NCBI GenBank assembly: GCA_013180625.2
Contig: SNVD02014099.1
Coordinates: forward strand, 372,001 to 436,000
Length of the DNA stretch: 64,000 nucleotides
Reading direction: 5' to 3'
From: Boswellia sacra
Taxonomy: Eukaryota; Streptophyta; Magnoliopsida; Sapindales; Burseraceae
Shown here: positions 12,030-22,675 of the stretch, piece after piece
Numbering within the stretch: the stretch's first letter is position 1
How the letters are laid out: the number at the start of each line of letters is the position of its first letter
Made by a program: the position numbers and the translations under genes
Notes under the pieces: generated by a model
What the model saw: the letters and a program-made list of their open reading frames with translations, nothing else
Database searches by the model: none
What the model was told of the DNA's origin: nothing

Positions 12030-12630
12030 ATATTTAAGGTAATAATATTTGACTGTAAAATAGCTTACATACTTGACGGTCAAAAGCAATCAAATATGTT
12101 TCGTAAAGAGTCAAATATGAGCCAAAATATTTACCATACTTGACAGTATCGAAAGGGTCAAGTATTAAATTAATAATATTTGTCTATCAACAAGGGTCAA
12201 ATATTATTCTATGCTCACATACTTGACGGTCAGAAGCAATCAAATATGAAAAAAATTTCGTAAAACTTGAACTGCAAAATACTTGACGGTTATAAGCAGT
12301 CAAATATTGAAAAATTCGACCGTTGGAATCAAAATATTTGACTGTTACTGTCAAATATTATTAACAAAATTTTAAAATTTTGACCGTTACTTTTGTCATA
12401 TTTGACGGTTAATGTCAAATATTTCTTCAATAAACCGTCAAATAAGGCCTAAAATTTGAATCCAAAGGTATAAAAAATTGACTGTTTCGTAAGAGTCAAA
12501 TAATACTGTAGTGGATATTTGACTGTTTGACCAACGGTCAACTATTATCATATTTGACGGTGACATATATGACGCACAAAAACCGTCAAATATTATCATA
12601 TTTGACGGCTAAAAACAGTCAAATATTTGC
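12030..12630. repeat. Subterminal repeat array of the CACTA element
   Basis: A dozen or more direct and inverted copies of TATTTGAC(G/T)GT or its complement (ACCGTCAAATA, CAGTCAAATAT) fill the last 600 bp before the right terminus. In CACTA elements such arrays are transposase-binding sites. The array is strongly asymmetric compared with the left end. Confidence 0.85.
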
Positions 12631-13257
12631 TTTTTTCTTGTAGTGTCTCCAGTGCAGGACTTTGAGATCCGGTGTAAACTATCTTCTGAACCTATCAAGA
12701 TCAGAATGGAATATGAATGGAAACCAAAACGCTGCTCCAAGTGTTGTTTATTTGGCCATACCTGTCCTATGCCTGTCGTGCATTCTTCTTCTAGAGAGGC
12801 TGAGGTACCAGATACTACTGCAGCCATTGTCTTATGAGACAATAGGAAGATGGATGACCCTTTTATTACAGCAGCAGTCCATATTGAGACTGGTCAGGAT
12901 CCGGCTATTACTGCAGACGTAACTCCAGTTCTACAAGACAAAAGTAAACTTACTTCCACTGGCTCGGGTTCTGAGTCTGCTTCTGATTCTGATTCACTAT
13001 CTCCTATTGAGGATCACCAGGATCAGATTTTGAAAGGCTCTTCTATCCCTATAGTTGACTCTGATCCTTCAGGGATTGCTCATTTAGAAAAGTTTGTTGC
13101 TCCAGATCCTCCTACTTCCACTGAGACGACTTCAGACGGTCGACCACCTACTGGTAAGACTAGAAAAGGTCAGAATAAGAAGGGTGGCAATGGGGGTATA
13201 GGGGGCATGCACCCCCGATGATTTCTTTATTGAGTTCTGAGATTTTTCCAGCTTCCT

Positions 13258-16200
13258 ATGATAGGAAGTTGGAATATTAGAGGCCTTAATGGCTTCTCTA
13301 CGCAGCGGGCAGTTAAAAACTGGATTTCTAAGTATTCTTTGGGTTTGATTGGTCTCTTGGAGACTAAGGTTAATCAGCAACGCCTTGCTTCAGTTGTTTC
13401 TGATATTTGTCCTTCTTGGAAGTTCTTATCCAATACCACTGAGTTAATTGCTTGTAGAGTTTTGCTGTGTTGGGATCCTACTTTGTACAGTTTGAGTGGT
13501 CTACAGCTTTCTCTATAGTGGATCGTTTGTCGAGCTACCAGATTATTAGATGGGGTTTCTTTTGGTCTGATTTTTGTTTATGGTTCTAATGATCCGGGTG
13601 TTTGTCGACAGTTGTGGGACTTTATCAGAGCTCAGTCCATGATTTTTGGTGACTTACCTTGGTTGGCATTGGGTGATTTCAATGCGATTTTACGATCTTC
13701 GGATAGAATTGCTGGGGATCAGGCCTGGCGCAGTTACATGGATGATTTTGGATAGTGTGTTCATGATGCAGCGTTGATCAGGGTACCATCTTTTGGGCTT
13801 CGGTATACTTGGCATAATGGGCAGCAGGGAGACGGTACTATTCTTAGAACTCTTGATTGGAGTTTTGGTAGTGCTTTATGGTTCTTGACTTGGCCAAACA
13901 CAACTTCTGAAGTTCTTCCATGAGATGCTTCTGATCACAGTGTTTTGGTCATCAAGTTTGGAGATCAACGTAGGCAGACCTCTAGTCCCTTTAAATTTTT
14001 AAACTTTTGGGCTGACCGAGAGGATTTCTTGGAGATTGTTCAGAGAGTATTGTCTATGCCTATAGATGGGGATCTTATGTTTCGAGTCACACAGAAATTG
14101 GGTTTGTTGAAACGTGAGTTTAAGACTTTACATGCCAAGGCTTCTAGTCACATCTCTGGTAGGGTCATTGAGGCTAGGGCTCAGTGGGCCGCAGCTCAGG
14201 CTGCTCTGGATGAGAGCCCTTATTCCCCAGATTGTATTTTGGCTGAGAGGGATTTTGCTAAGCAGTATTCTCAGTTGTGCAGCGACGAGGAGGCTTTCTT
14301 TCGGCAGCGGTCAAAGATCCAATGGCTTTCTTTGGGGGATCAGAATACCAAGTTCTTTCACAAGTCTCTGATCCATAGACAAGTCAGGAATCAGATTCAT
14401 CAGCTTGAGGATGAGGATGGTACTATCGTTACAGATCGAGGTGACTTAGGTCATCTGGCTGTAAGGTATTTTTAGAAATTGCTTACAGCTCCTTCTCGAC
14501 CTTCTATTGTAGATGCTTCTCGGTTTTTCTCTGGAAGAGTTTCTGAGGAGATGCTGCCTTCTTTGGTGTGCCCTATTACTGATGATGAAATCAGGTCAGA
14601 TTTATTCTCGATTCCCGATGATAAAGCTCCAGGGCTGGATAGGTACACCTCTCTGTTCTTTAAGAGGGCTTGGGACATTATTGGTGTCGAGTTTAAGGCT
14701 GTTGTGCGCTACTTCTTTGTGACTTGTCGGATGCCGAAGTGTGTTAATGCAACTAGGGTTGCCTTGGTCCCCAAGGTTGAGACTCTGAGGACTATGAGTG
14801 ACTTTCGACCAATCTCTTGCTGTAATGTACTCTACAAGTGCATCTCCAAAGTGATTGTGAATAGGTTTAAACCAATTTTACCTGATGTAATTGGGAGTTC
14901 ACAGTCTGCTTTTATCCCAGGTCGGAGGATCTCTGATGCCATCCTATTGACTCAAGAGCTCATGCATAATTACCATCTTGGGTGCTCACCTCCCCGGTGC
15001 GCTTTAAAGGTGGATATTCGCAAAGCTTTTGATACTGTTAGTTGGGATTTCATTCTTTTGGATTAAAGACGATCGATATTCCAGAGTGTATGGTTCGATG
15101 GATCGCGACGTGCATGTCTTCTGCACATTTCTCTATTGCTTTAAATGGAGAGTTTCATGGTTTTTTTCCTACCTCCAAAGGAGTTCGACAGGGTGATCCG
15201 TTGTCACCATACCTTTTTGTGTTGGCAATGGAGGGTTTGAATGGTATTCTTCGGGAGGCTTCTTAGAGGCCTGGTTTCCGATATCATTGGAGATGTAAGC
15301 AGGTCTCTCTCACTCATCTTTCTTTTGTAGATGATCTGATGGTTTTTTGTAGGGCAGATGCGGGCTCTGTTAGTGTAGTTCGTAATGCTTTGTAGGAGTT
15401 TGCAGAGCTCTCTGGTTTAGTGACGAATTCTGCCAAGAGTCATATATTCTTTTCTGGAGTCAATGATGAGGACCGAATTATGTTGCAAGCCATCTTGGGT
15501 TTTCAGGTGGGGAGTCTGCCAGTTAGATATTTGGGAGTGCCTCTGATTAGTACCAGATTGCACCCTTCAGATTGTACTCCATTGATAGAACGGATTCTAT
15601 CGAGGGTCAGGTTATGGACATCTGCTATGTTGACTTATGCTGGTCGTCTTTAGTTAATCAAGTCAGTACTTTTTTCCATACAGGTCTATTGATCGTCCAT
15701 ATTCATATTGCCGGCAACTGTGGTGCGAAAGATTGAGGGTATTCTGGCTGCTTTCCAGTGGAGAGGGACCTCTTTGTCTCATTCTAGGGCCAAAGTAGCT
15801 TGGGATTCAGTTTGCTATCCGTTAAAGGAAGGAGGATTAGGAATTAAGCGAGTGAAGGAATGGAATCAGGCCGTTATTCTAAAGCATGTTTGGAGACTTC
15901 TTTCTGATAAGTCCTCCACATGGTCTTCTTAGGTTCATAAAGTACTCCTTCGGGGCCGCTCGTTTTGGCAGGTTCGAGTTACTTCTGGAGCCTCCTGGTC
16001 TTGGAGGAAGATTTTGCACAGTCGAGATTGGTGTAGGGGTAAATTTGTCTCTTGTATTGGAGATGGTCGTGACACCTCACTTTGGCAGGATTACTAGTTG
16101 CTACAGGGGCGTCTTTATGATTTGTTTTCTTTCAGGAATCTTTCATCTACAGGTCTTCCCTCAGATGCCAAGGTCTCCGCTATTATTCAGGATGAGGGTT

Positions 16201-16874
16201 GGACTTTTCCTGATGGTCGATTGGCCCTTGGACGAATTTGGGACTCTATCAGCTTCCGGCCTATGATGGGGACTCATGATCGTATTGTTTAGAAGGGCCA
16301 CACCTTTGGAGTTTTCTCCATTGCCTCAGTATGGGAGTTTTTACAGAGTAGACGAGCCGTGAATTCATTTCATCATCTTCTTTGGTTCCCTGGCTATGTC
16401 CCAAGACACTCTTTTATTCTTTGGCTTGCCTCCTTGGGTCGTCTTCGTACTATAGATCGATTACAGCGTCATGGCATGTTATCCTCTTCGGGCTGTGTTC
16501 TCTGTGCCTCAGCAAATGAGACTCATGAGCATCTTTTCTTTAGATGTCCTTTCTCGTCTTCTGTATGGGAGGAGATTACAGCTAAGACTCTCATTGTTTG
16601 GCCATCTTCTGATTGGCTCACTCTACTTCATTGGGCTTCTCTTCATCTTTAGGGCAACAAGAATTTTGAGCATATCCTTGCATGTTTGGTCTTTTCTGCC
16701 ACAGTTTATTTTCTATGGTATGAGAGGAATGATTGTGTGTATCAGCAGCGTCGTCGAACTTGTCGTCAGGTGATTGATGAGATTTTTACCTTGGTTCGCT
16801 CTTGGCTTCTAACCTTAGAGGCCAAGTATGTGATCAATCCTCAACTTCGTGCCATATGGGGTCTTCATCATTAG
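13258..16874 (+). pseudogene. LINE copy 1 ORF2 (endonuclease, reverse transcriptase, zf-RVT)
   Basis: Endonuclease motifs run from the ATG at 13258: GSWNIRGLNG, GLLETKV, LALGDFNAI near 13660-13690, then the SDH region near 13930. Reverse transcriptase follows at ~14590-15400 with SDFRPISCCNVLYKCISKVI, QSAFIPGRRISDAI, KVDIRKAFDTVSWDF, GVRQGDPLSPYLF and a FVDD catalytic box (usual FADD). The C-terminal part has the zf-RVT segment SSGCVLCASANETHEHLFF. At least eleven in-frame stops are present (for example 13516, 13756, 13921, 14476, 15394, 15651, 15930, 16094, 16290, 16650), plus frameshifts near 15065 and 15265. Most stops look like CAG-to-TAG or TGG-to-TAG changes when compared with the inverted copy. 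Confidence 0.92.
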
Positions 16875-17154
16875 TTTGTTTTCTTGGACTTTAATTTGCT
16901 AGATTGGGCTAATACACCCTTTTGTTTTCATAGTTTGAGTGATCTTGGATATGTTGTGGTTGGTTTTGGGCCTATGCGCAATCGTTTTGTCTGGGGCCTT
17001 TGGCTTTATATTCTGTTTATTCATTTGAAGCCTTTGAGCTTTGTTATTTCCTTTTGGACTTGTGAGTACTAAATACTCTTCTTGGGATATGCCCCTCGTA
17101 TATTGTACTATCTTTTTTCTTTTTATGTGAATAGTAATTTTTCCAAAAAAAAAA

Positions 17155-17173
17155 ATAGTTAATGCTTCATTCA
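17155..17173. repeat. Right target-site duplication of LINE copy 1
   Basis: Exact 19-bp match to 5081-5099, immediately after the poly-A tail. Confidence 0.93.
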
Positions 17174-17336
17174 TTATCCAACTAAAGCTTAACATAAATA
17201 AAAGCAATTTAAGGTCACACAATTTCTTTGTTGTTATTTGTGGTTGCTTAATTACTTATCTGATTATTCCAACATGACAACAACTTCATATGAAACCCAC
17301 CATTTCTTCTCTTTTTCACTTCCATCCTGTGGAATC

Positions 17337-17340
<4 letters not shown>

Positions 17341-17427
<87 letters not shown>
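17341..17427. repeat. (TA)n microsatellite, ~87 bp
   Basis: Nearly pure TA repeat just inside the solo LTR. Confidence 0.95.
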
Positions 17428-17430
<3 letters not shown>

Positions 17431-18189
17431 CAATTTTAGAAATATGCCATGTTTAAATAAATGAGAATTGGGTTGGATTATGGTAGTGGGCTTGTGTTGG
17501 AAATTGATAAGGATGAATTGGGCTTAGATTACAAATGAATGGACTTAGGCCCATGGGTAGCCTTGGATATTTAAGAGATATTAGAGTTCCATAGAGGAGA
17601 TTTTTTTTTTCTTTATTTCATTTCAGGATTGAAGAGGAGAGTCTAACGGGTTAAAGGGAGAGGGAAAGAAGAAGAAGAAGAAGAAGAAGAAAAGAGAAGG
17701 AAGAAAAAGAGAGGAAAAGAAGGAAAAATCAAAGAGGTGTGTAGGCTTGGAAAGCAAGTAGGGATTTTCTAACACTATACTTAAATCGTGTTATTTATTT
17801 TTGTTGTTTTAATTGATATTGGCTTGCAATACATGTGACTTATTGTGAATTGATTGTTTTGTTGCTTGGATGATGAATTATGTATGAAATTAAGTGCTTA
17901 TGAAGTGAAGTAGAGGTTGTTCTTGAGGGGAGTTGTAGTTCATGTGATAGTTCTGTGTTATTTGAGCTGCTGCATTTTTTCTAGATCGATATTTGTACGA
18001 TTTTGCGTTTGTTTAGAAAAATAGATATATGAAGCTTTAAATAGCCATTGATTTCATTGAATTTGGAGTTATAATGAAATTTTGGTGAATTTTTTAAGTT
18101 GGAGGTCGAAATCTAGAAATGATAGTGTTAACTGACATAATAGAATAGGTTCACAGCTCTATATATTTTGATACTGATATCTAATTTGA

Positions 18190-18560
18190 CATGACTCGAC
18201 ACTTGCATGTCAAGTATCGAGTTATGGAAGTGTCAAGTGTCTGGTGCCGAGTGTCGAGTAGATAGTGTCGCGTGTTATATGCGCGACTCGACATGTCGAC
18301 TATGGAAGTGTCGAGTGTCGGTTATGAATGTGTCGAGTGTTGGTTATGGAAGTGTCGAGTGTTTGGTGCTGAGTGTCGAGTGGACAGTGTCGCGTATTGT
18401 ATGCGCGACTCGACATGTAGGCTATAGAAGTATCGAGTGTCGGTTATGAAAATGTCGAGTGTCTGGTGCCGAGTGTCGAGTGGACAGTGTTGTGTGTTGT
18501 ATGCGCGACTCGACATGTAGGTGTGAGTGTCGAGTGTCGAGCAGAATTACAGTGTCAAGT
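18190..18560. repeat. Minisatellite rich in GTGTCGAGT
   Basis: Irregular units of ~100-122 bp each contain GCGCGACTCGACATGT (starts at 18281, 18403, 18503), with many internal GTGTCGAGT copies. It belongs to the solo LTR. The overlapping open frames are repeat-derived. Confidence 0.85.
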
Positions 18561-18689
18561 GTCGAGCAGAATTATAGCACCGACCCGACCTGCGAGCACC
18601 CTTTCTGAAAGTTCTGGATTTTGCATAAAAACTGTATTGCCTTGAGCTTTATTTTAGAAATTATATTGAAAGGTTTGTAAGTGTATGCA

Positions 18690-19110
18690 TTAGACCTTGA
18701 ATGGGCAGTTTTGAATACGGATCCAAGGAGAATGCGGATATGAAATTTTAGTGTTGGACCTTGGATGGGTCGTCTTGTATACGGATCCAAGGGAAACACG
18801 AATATAAGTGTTGGACTTTGGATGGGCCATCTTGTATACGGATCCACATGGAACACGAATACAAACTTGATGTGTTGGGCCTTGGATGGGCCGTCTTGTG
18901 TACGGATCCAAGGGAAACACGAATATAAACTTGATGTGTTGGACCTAGGATGGGCCGTCTTGTGTACGGATCCAAGGGGAACACGAACATAAACTTGATA
19001 TGTTGGACCTTGGATGGGCCACCTTGTATACGGATCCAAGGGGAACACGAACATAAACTTGATGTGTTGGACCTTGGATGGGCCGTTTGGATACGGGTCT
19101 AAGGGAAACA
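18690..19110. repeat. ~64-bp minisatellite, seven units
   Basis: Units of GTTGGACCTTGGATGGGC...TACGGATCCAAGGGGAACAC recur with TACGG at 18716, 18780, 18836, 18901, 18965, 19029 and 19092 (spacing 56-65 bp). Long minus-strand open frames here are artefacts of the repeat. Confidence 0.9.
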
Positions 19111-19610
19111 TTAGATGACAGATTTTGATTGATAAGTAAATAAGTGATACCTTGATGTGTGAATGAGAATAATTGCTTGACTTATTATAATTGGATGTCT
19201 AACTATGTAATTGAGTAACTGTTTGAATGCTTATGATTTAGTATAATATTAAAATCTCTTCTATTAGGCTATGTGCTCACCCCCTCCCTTCACAAGTACA
19301 CAAAAAGATATACGCACTAGTGGTGTTCCAGAGCTTTCTTAGGGAGTCTGGCGTTTGCATGCATGTAATGGTTTTGGGAAATGTTTTGGCATAGGAAATT
19401 TTATTATGTGATTATCAACCTATGTAAAGTTTATCTTGAACAAATAGCCAGATGTTGTAATGGATTCATGTGATATGTATAAATGTGAATTAGAAAATGA
19501 TGATGTCAAAAAAAAAAGGAGGTGAGATATTGATGATGTCTTATTATTATTTTTCTTAATCAATCACCCTTAAAGTCTCTAGATAAGAGATTTTAGGGCG
19601 TGACACATCC

Positions 19611-20636
19611 CTTCTTCACTTGTTCTATAAGGTTAGTTCTCTTTCTTTCTATATCTCTACAATGGTTCAAAGTCAAAACTTTGTTTGAAAAGTTTGCTTT
19701 GTGAGCAATTAAAGCTTTCATGTTCAGTTAACTTTAGAGGTTAAGGTTGCGTGCAATATTGGGTTCTGAATTTTGGTATAATCCATTAATTTGTTATTCA
19801 TTTCAAGTCTAAATCCAATGAAATCAAAGGCAAATCAATGATGAACATGCTTAGTTTCTAAAACAAAAAAGAGATTATCCAAAAAATGAAATGTCATGCA
19901 AAGACCAATAGTTAACTTTTTCCTTACGGACATCATTAATATTTTTATCATAGGAATGAACGAGAGGTTACCCCCTACAGTGATTTAATACAATTAGGTT
20001 GTCAATTTGAGCCTAGATCTTGGGATCTCTAGTCAACTAGGTTGAGTTTCCATTGTATTGACTTATTCTTTCATGGTTCTCTATTTAACCTTTTGGTTAG
20101 CAAATCTGCAATATTATCATTTGATTTCACATAATCAACAATAATAACTATGACAATAGATGATAATTTTTAAGAAATTTATTTATAAAAGTAAAATAAT
20201 TTAACTTTTATCTAAATTTAATTTGAATAAAAATTAATTTAATATTCAGATTAAAAATATTAAATACTTGTTGATATTTCTCTATATAAATAATAATGTA
20301 AAATATAATTTTATATTAAAAATTAATTATTACAATACTTTTATATTGTTTTAGAACAACACTAAAAAATAGTTACTCTTTTTTTTTTAAAGTGATTTTG
20401 GTTATTTTAAAGCATTTTCAATGTACTTAGTAGTCTCAAAAAAACTCTCCTTATGTTTTATATCAAACAAATTAAGCCTATTAATTTTTTTCCTTAATTT
20501 CAATAATTGATTGTTAAAAAAAAAAACTATTAAGTTTTTCTCTTAAGATATTTGAATGACTATTATAACCCTATACACATATAACAAAATATTTACTTAA
20601 AAAAAATTAAACAACTTTTTCTTCCCTTTAAATTAA
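19611..20636. other. AT-rich spacer
   Basis: No gene, repeat boundary or RNA is recognised. Poly-A/T runs are frequent and all frames are closed. Confidence 0.5.
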
Positions 20637-20848
20637 GAGTAATACTATTACAAACTACTTATATAAACTCACCTATATAAACTGATCTAACATGATGTGA
20701 TGTGATAAATAAATACAATGATTGGACAAATATATGATATTAATGAATGGTATTAATTAAGACGAGCAATGTGGTGATTGTATAAGGATGTCACATCATT
20801 TTGTATAGATGAATTTGTATAAGTAGTTTGTAAGAGTAGCATCACGCT
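20637..20848. mobile_element. MITE with ~45-bp imperfect terminal inverted repeats, copy 1
   Basis: The left end (ACTATTACAAACTACTTATA...) is matched in inverted form by the right end (TATAAGTAGTTTGTAAGAGTAG...). The size is ~212 bp and no ORF is present. The middle carries AACATGATGTGATGTGAT and ATTAATTAAGACGAGCAATG. The TSD could not be fixed. Confidence 0.7.
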
Positions 20849-21084
20849 TAAACTAGACAACATCTACGTTTCCTCCACCTTTATAGAACTCAATAATTCC
20901 ATTCAATTCTCCCAAAGCATGATATGTTATCAAAAGTTGACACTAATGCAATTGCTTTTATTAGGCTTCAAAATTATCTAGGTCTGCAATAGGTACATTT
21001 TACTAATATAGGCCTCCTGTCTAAACCATAGGTAGGCCCATGGACCATAACACAAAAAGGATCTTGTGCAAAAACATTATCATT

Positions 21085-21280
21085 AGTAATATTGTTCTTA
21101 TAAGCTTTCTGTATAAACTCATAGTTCACTCATACAAATTGATATAACATGATGTAATTGGATGAGTAAATACTAATAATAAATTACATTAATTAAGATG
21201 GGTAATGTGGTGATCATGCAATGATGTCTCATAAGTTTGTATAAGTATAAATTTAATTAGATGGTGATGACAGCACTATT
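21085..21280. mobile_element. MITE of the same family, copy 2 (diverged)
   Basis: It shares with copy 1, in the same order, AACATGATGTAAT, TAATTAAGATGGGTAATGTG and ATGTC...GTTTGTATAAGTA, with weaker terminal inverted repeats. It lies ~240 bp from copy 1 in the same orientation. Confidence 0.6.
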
Positions 21281-21978
21281 AAATTAAATTAAGTAAACTC
21301 AATTATCAACTTGAATTTCAAGATAGATGTATTTAACAGGAAATTATAGCAGTAAACAATCTATATGAAAAAAAAAATGTAGGGTAGTAAAATTTCATCC
21401 TAAGAGACCACATATAAATGCTAGCAACTGAATAGTCAATACTGCCTCCTAAAAATCCAACTAACTATCCAATATTATAGAAGTTGTAAAAGGCATATAA
21501 AAATGTTTTAAATGATTACATATGTAACCTTATATTTGAACTTTGAAGTAAGCTAGTATGACCCATTTTATATCCAATATTTCCATAATAATTGCTCAAA
21601 ATGTTATTTTTATACATTTATTTATTTATTTTGTTTCAAAAACTAATAGAGATAACCAAATATAAGGAGTTGTTTTAATTTTAGCATCAAAGGACTATAA
21701 GTCCATAAAGTGGGTTTAATACCTGAGTCCAACATTTCTCTAACATCTTATTTGTTTTGTCAAGTGAATCTATCAATACAATGAATGTTGCAACATCTAG
21801 ATTTCGACCTAATGATTTCATGTTCTTGTAAAGCTACAATACCATTTCATTTTGACCTTGTTTCCTTTATTTTTCTTTATACAATTTTTATTATGAATTA
21901 CAAAGATATGGTGACTTGTTTTACTTCTATTATGAACTAATTTTCCCAACCGAAGCTACATTGTAGCTTCTCCCTAAC

Positions 21979-22313
21979 ATTTCCGAATTTTATTTCTATG
22001 CGATCTTAATTTTGTTATTCCTTTTAAGTTGATGTAGCCTTTCCATGACAATTCCAAATTCTATTCCTTTTGGCACCAATAAGAAGCTTATCTCCAATGA
22101 GTTGTGGATTCAAGTATGGCATTAGAGTTTCTGATTGGCCAATTTATATTTCTATATGATCTTAATTTTATTAGTCCCTTAATTTTATCATTCCTTTTGA
22201 GTCGACGTAGCCTCTCTAAAAGAGTACCAAATTCTATTCCTTTTGGCGCCAATAAGAAGCTTATCTTCTGTGAGTTATGGATTCAAGTATGGCATTGGAG
22301 TTTCTAATTAGCC
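21979..22313. repeat. ~165-bp tandem duplication
   Basis: 21979-22139 and 22142-22313 share CCAAATTCTATTCCTTTTGG, AATAAGAAGCTTATCT, GATTCAAGTATGGCATT and GAGTTTCT(G/A)ATT(G/A)GCC in the same order. The 67-aa open frame across them is repeat-derived. 21281-21978 shows no feature. Confidence 0.75.
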
Positions 22314-22350
22314 TTTTTGTCCAGAATAGTGAAAACATTTTTTAATAAAA

Positions 22351-22440
22351 TATTATGGCCCAAGCAGGTCTCCAAACCTGTGACTTTTGTGTTTTTAACA
22401 AAATGTTCTAACCAACTAAGCTAACAACCAAAGTGAAGGA
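22351..22440 (-). other. tRNA-like sequence (tRNA pseudogene or SINE head)
   Basis: On the minus strand TTAGCTTAGTTGGTTAGAAC matches the D-arm/A-box of a tRNA. A stem-loop TTTGT/ACAAA follows in the anticodon position, and CAGGTTTGGAGACCTG forms a T-arm-like hairpin with a damaged B-box. There is no clean acceptor stem or CCA, so it is not a functional tRNA. Confidence 0.45.
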
Positions 22441-22675
22441 CTATATTTAATAACTTAAAACTAGTAAGTCATTAGAGGACTTTTAGGAAACAATCATGAT
22501 AGACTATATGGATTGTATACCTAAAGTAGATAATATCTGACAGTGGGCCGAGGTGTTACATTTTGAATATTTTTAAATTCATAAAATATGATACAACCAC
22601 TATTTCTCAACAAATAGTTTTATAACGTAAAAAAGTTGATTATTCTATAAACTTTTTATGGGTTAAAGTTAATGG

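Larger units (their letters stand above)
6751..12645 (+). mobile_element. Non-autonomous CACTA transposon (Pack-CACTA) with captured gene fragments
   Basis: The 5,895-bp element starts CACTACAAGAAATTTT and ends TTTTTTCTTGTAGTG. It is flanked by the 3-bp TSD TCT (6748-6750 and 12646-12648). Removing element plus one TSD restores an open LINE ORF1 frame, so both boundaries are exact. The last ~600 bp are packed with TATTTGACGGT/ACCGTCAAATA-type subterminal repeats. The left end has fewer and weaker copies. No TNPA/TNPD-type transposase is visible. The interior holds pieces of an NPH3 gene with a retained intron, a SPNS transporter exon and an unidentified exon with splice sites. It therefore captured genomic DNA and would need a transposase supplied in trans. 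Confidence 0.95.
6076..13221 (+). pseudogene. LINE copy 1 ORF1 (DUF4283 and CCHC zinc-knuckle nucleic-acid-binding protein), split
   Basis: The ATG at 6076 sits in a good context (ACCATGG). The frame runs 6076-6750 (225 codons), is interrupted by the CACTA element, and resumes in the same frame at 12649 until TGA at 13219. Residues ~75-225 form the DUF4283 domain (LERGPWMFGGKHIILQQW, RIPVWVRLHGLPFPLW). After the interruption comes CSKCCLFGHTC, a CCHC-type knuckle (zf-CCHC_4), then a Ser/Asp-rich tail and a basic C-terminus. One premature TGA is at 12835-12837. In plant L1 elements this protein binds the element RNA. The inverted copy at 36235-37391 confirms that the junction is continuous in an uninterrupted relative. 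Confidence 0.9.
5100..17154 (+). mobile_element. LINE copy 1: full-length L1-type non-LTR retrotransposon, interrupted by a CACTA element
   Basis: The element is bounded by a perfect 19-bp TSD and ends in an 11-A tail at 17145-17155. Without the inserted CACTA element and its 3-bp duplication it is about 6.16 kb, the size of a complete plant L1-type LINE. It has a ~970-bp 5' UTR, ORF1 with DUF4283 and CCHC domains, and ORF2 with endonuclease, reverse transcriptase and zf-RVT. The 5' UTR (5100-6075) contains many TATTCA/TGAAT motifs. A second copy of the same family lies inverted at 30611-38222 and aligns over nearly the whole length. Both ORFs are inactivated by stops and frameshifts, so this copy is non-autonomous. 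Insertion by target-primed reverse transcription is inferred from the TSD and the tail. Confidence 0.93.
17328..19605. mobile_element. Solo LTR (2,278 bp), gypsy-like
   Basis: The element begins TGTGGAATCCC and ends GGGCGTGACA, giving TG...CA termini. It is flanked by the 5-bp TSD CATCC (17323-17327 and 19606-19610). No gag or pol lies inside and no second LTR is adjacent, so it is a solo LTR left by recombination between two LTRs. The end sequence resembles long LTRs of plant chromovirus-type Ty3-gypsy elements, but that lineage call is an inference. Inside are a long (TA)n tract (17341-17427), a (GAA)n tract near 17670 and two minisatellites. Confidence 0.85.

Noticed and set aside
17238..17456. 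ORF with poly-IY stretch
   Set aside because: Translation of a (TA)n microsatellite.
18572..19111. Long minus-strand ORF of 179 aa with repeated LDPYTR motifs, resembling a repeat protein
   Set aside because: It lies entirely in a 64-bp minisatellite inside a solo LTR; open frames occur in two phases because of the repeat.
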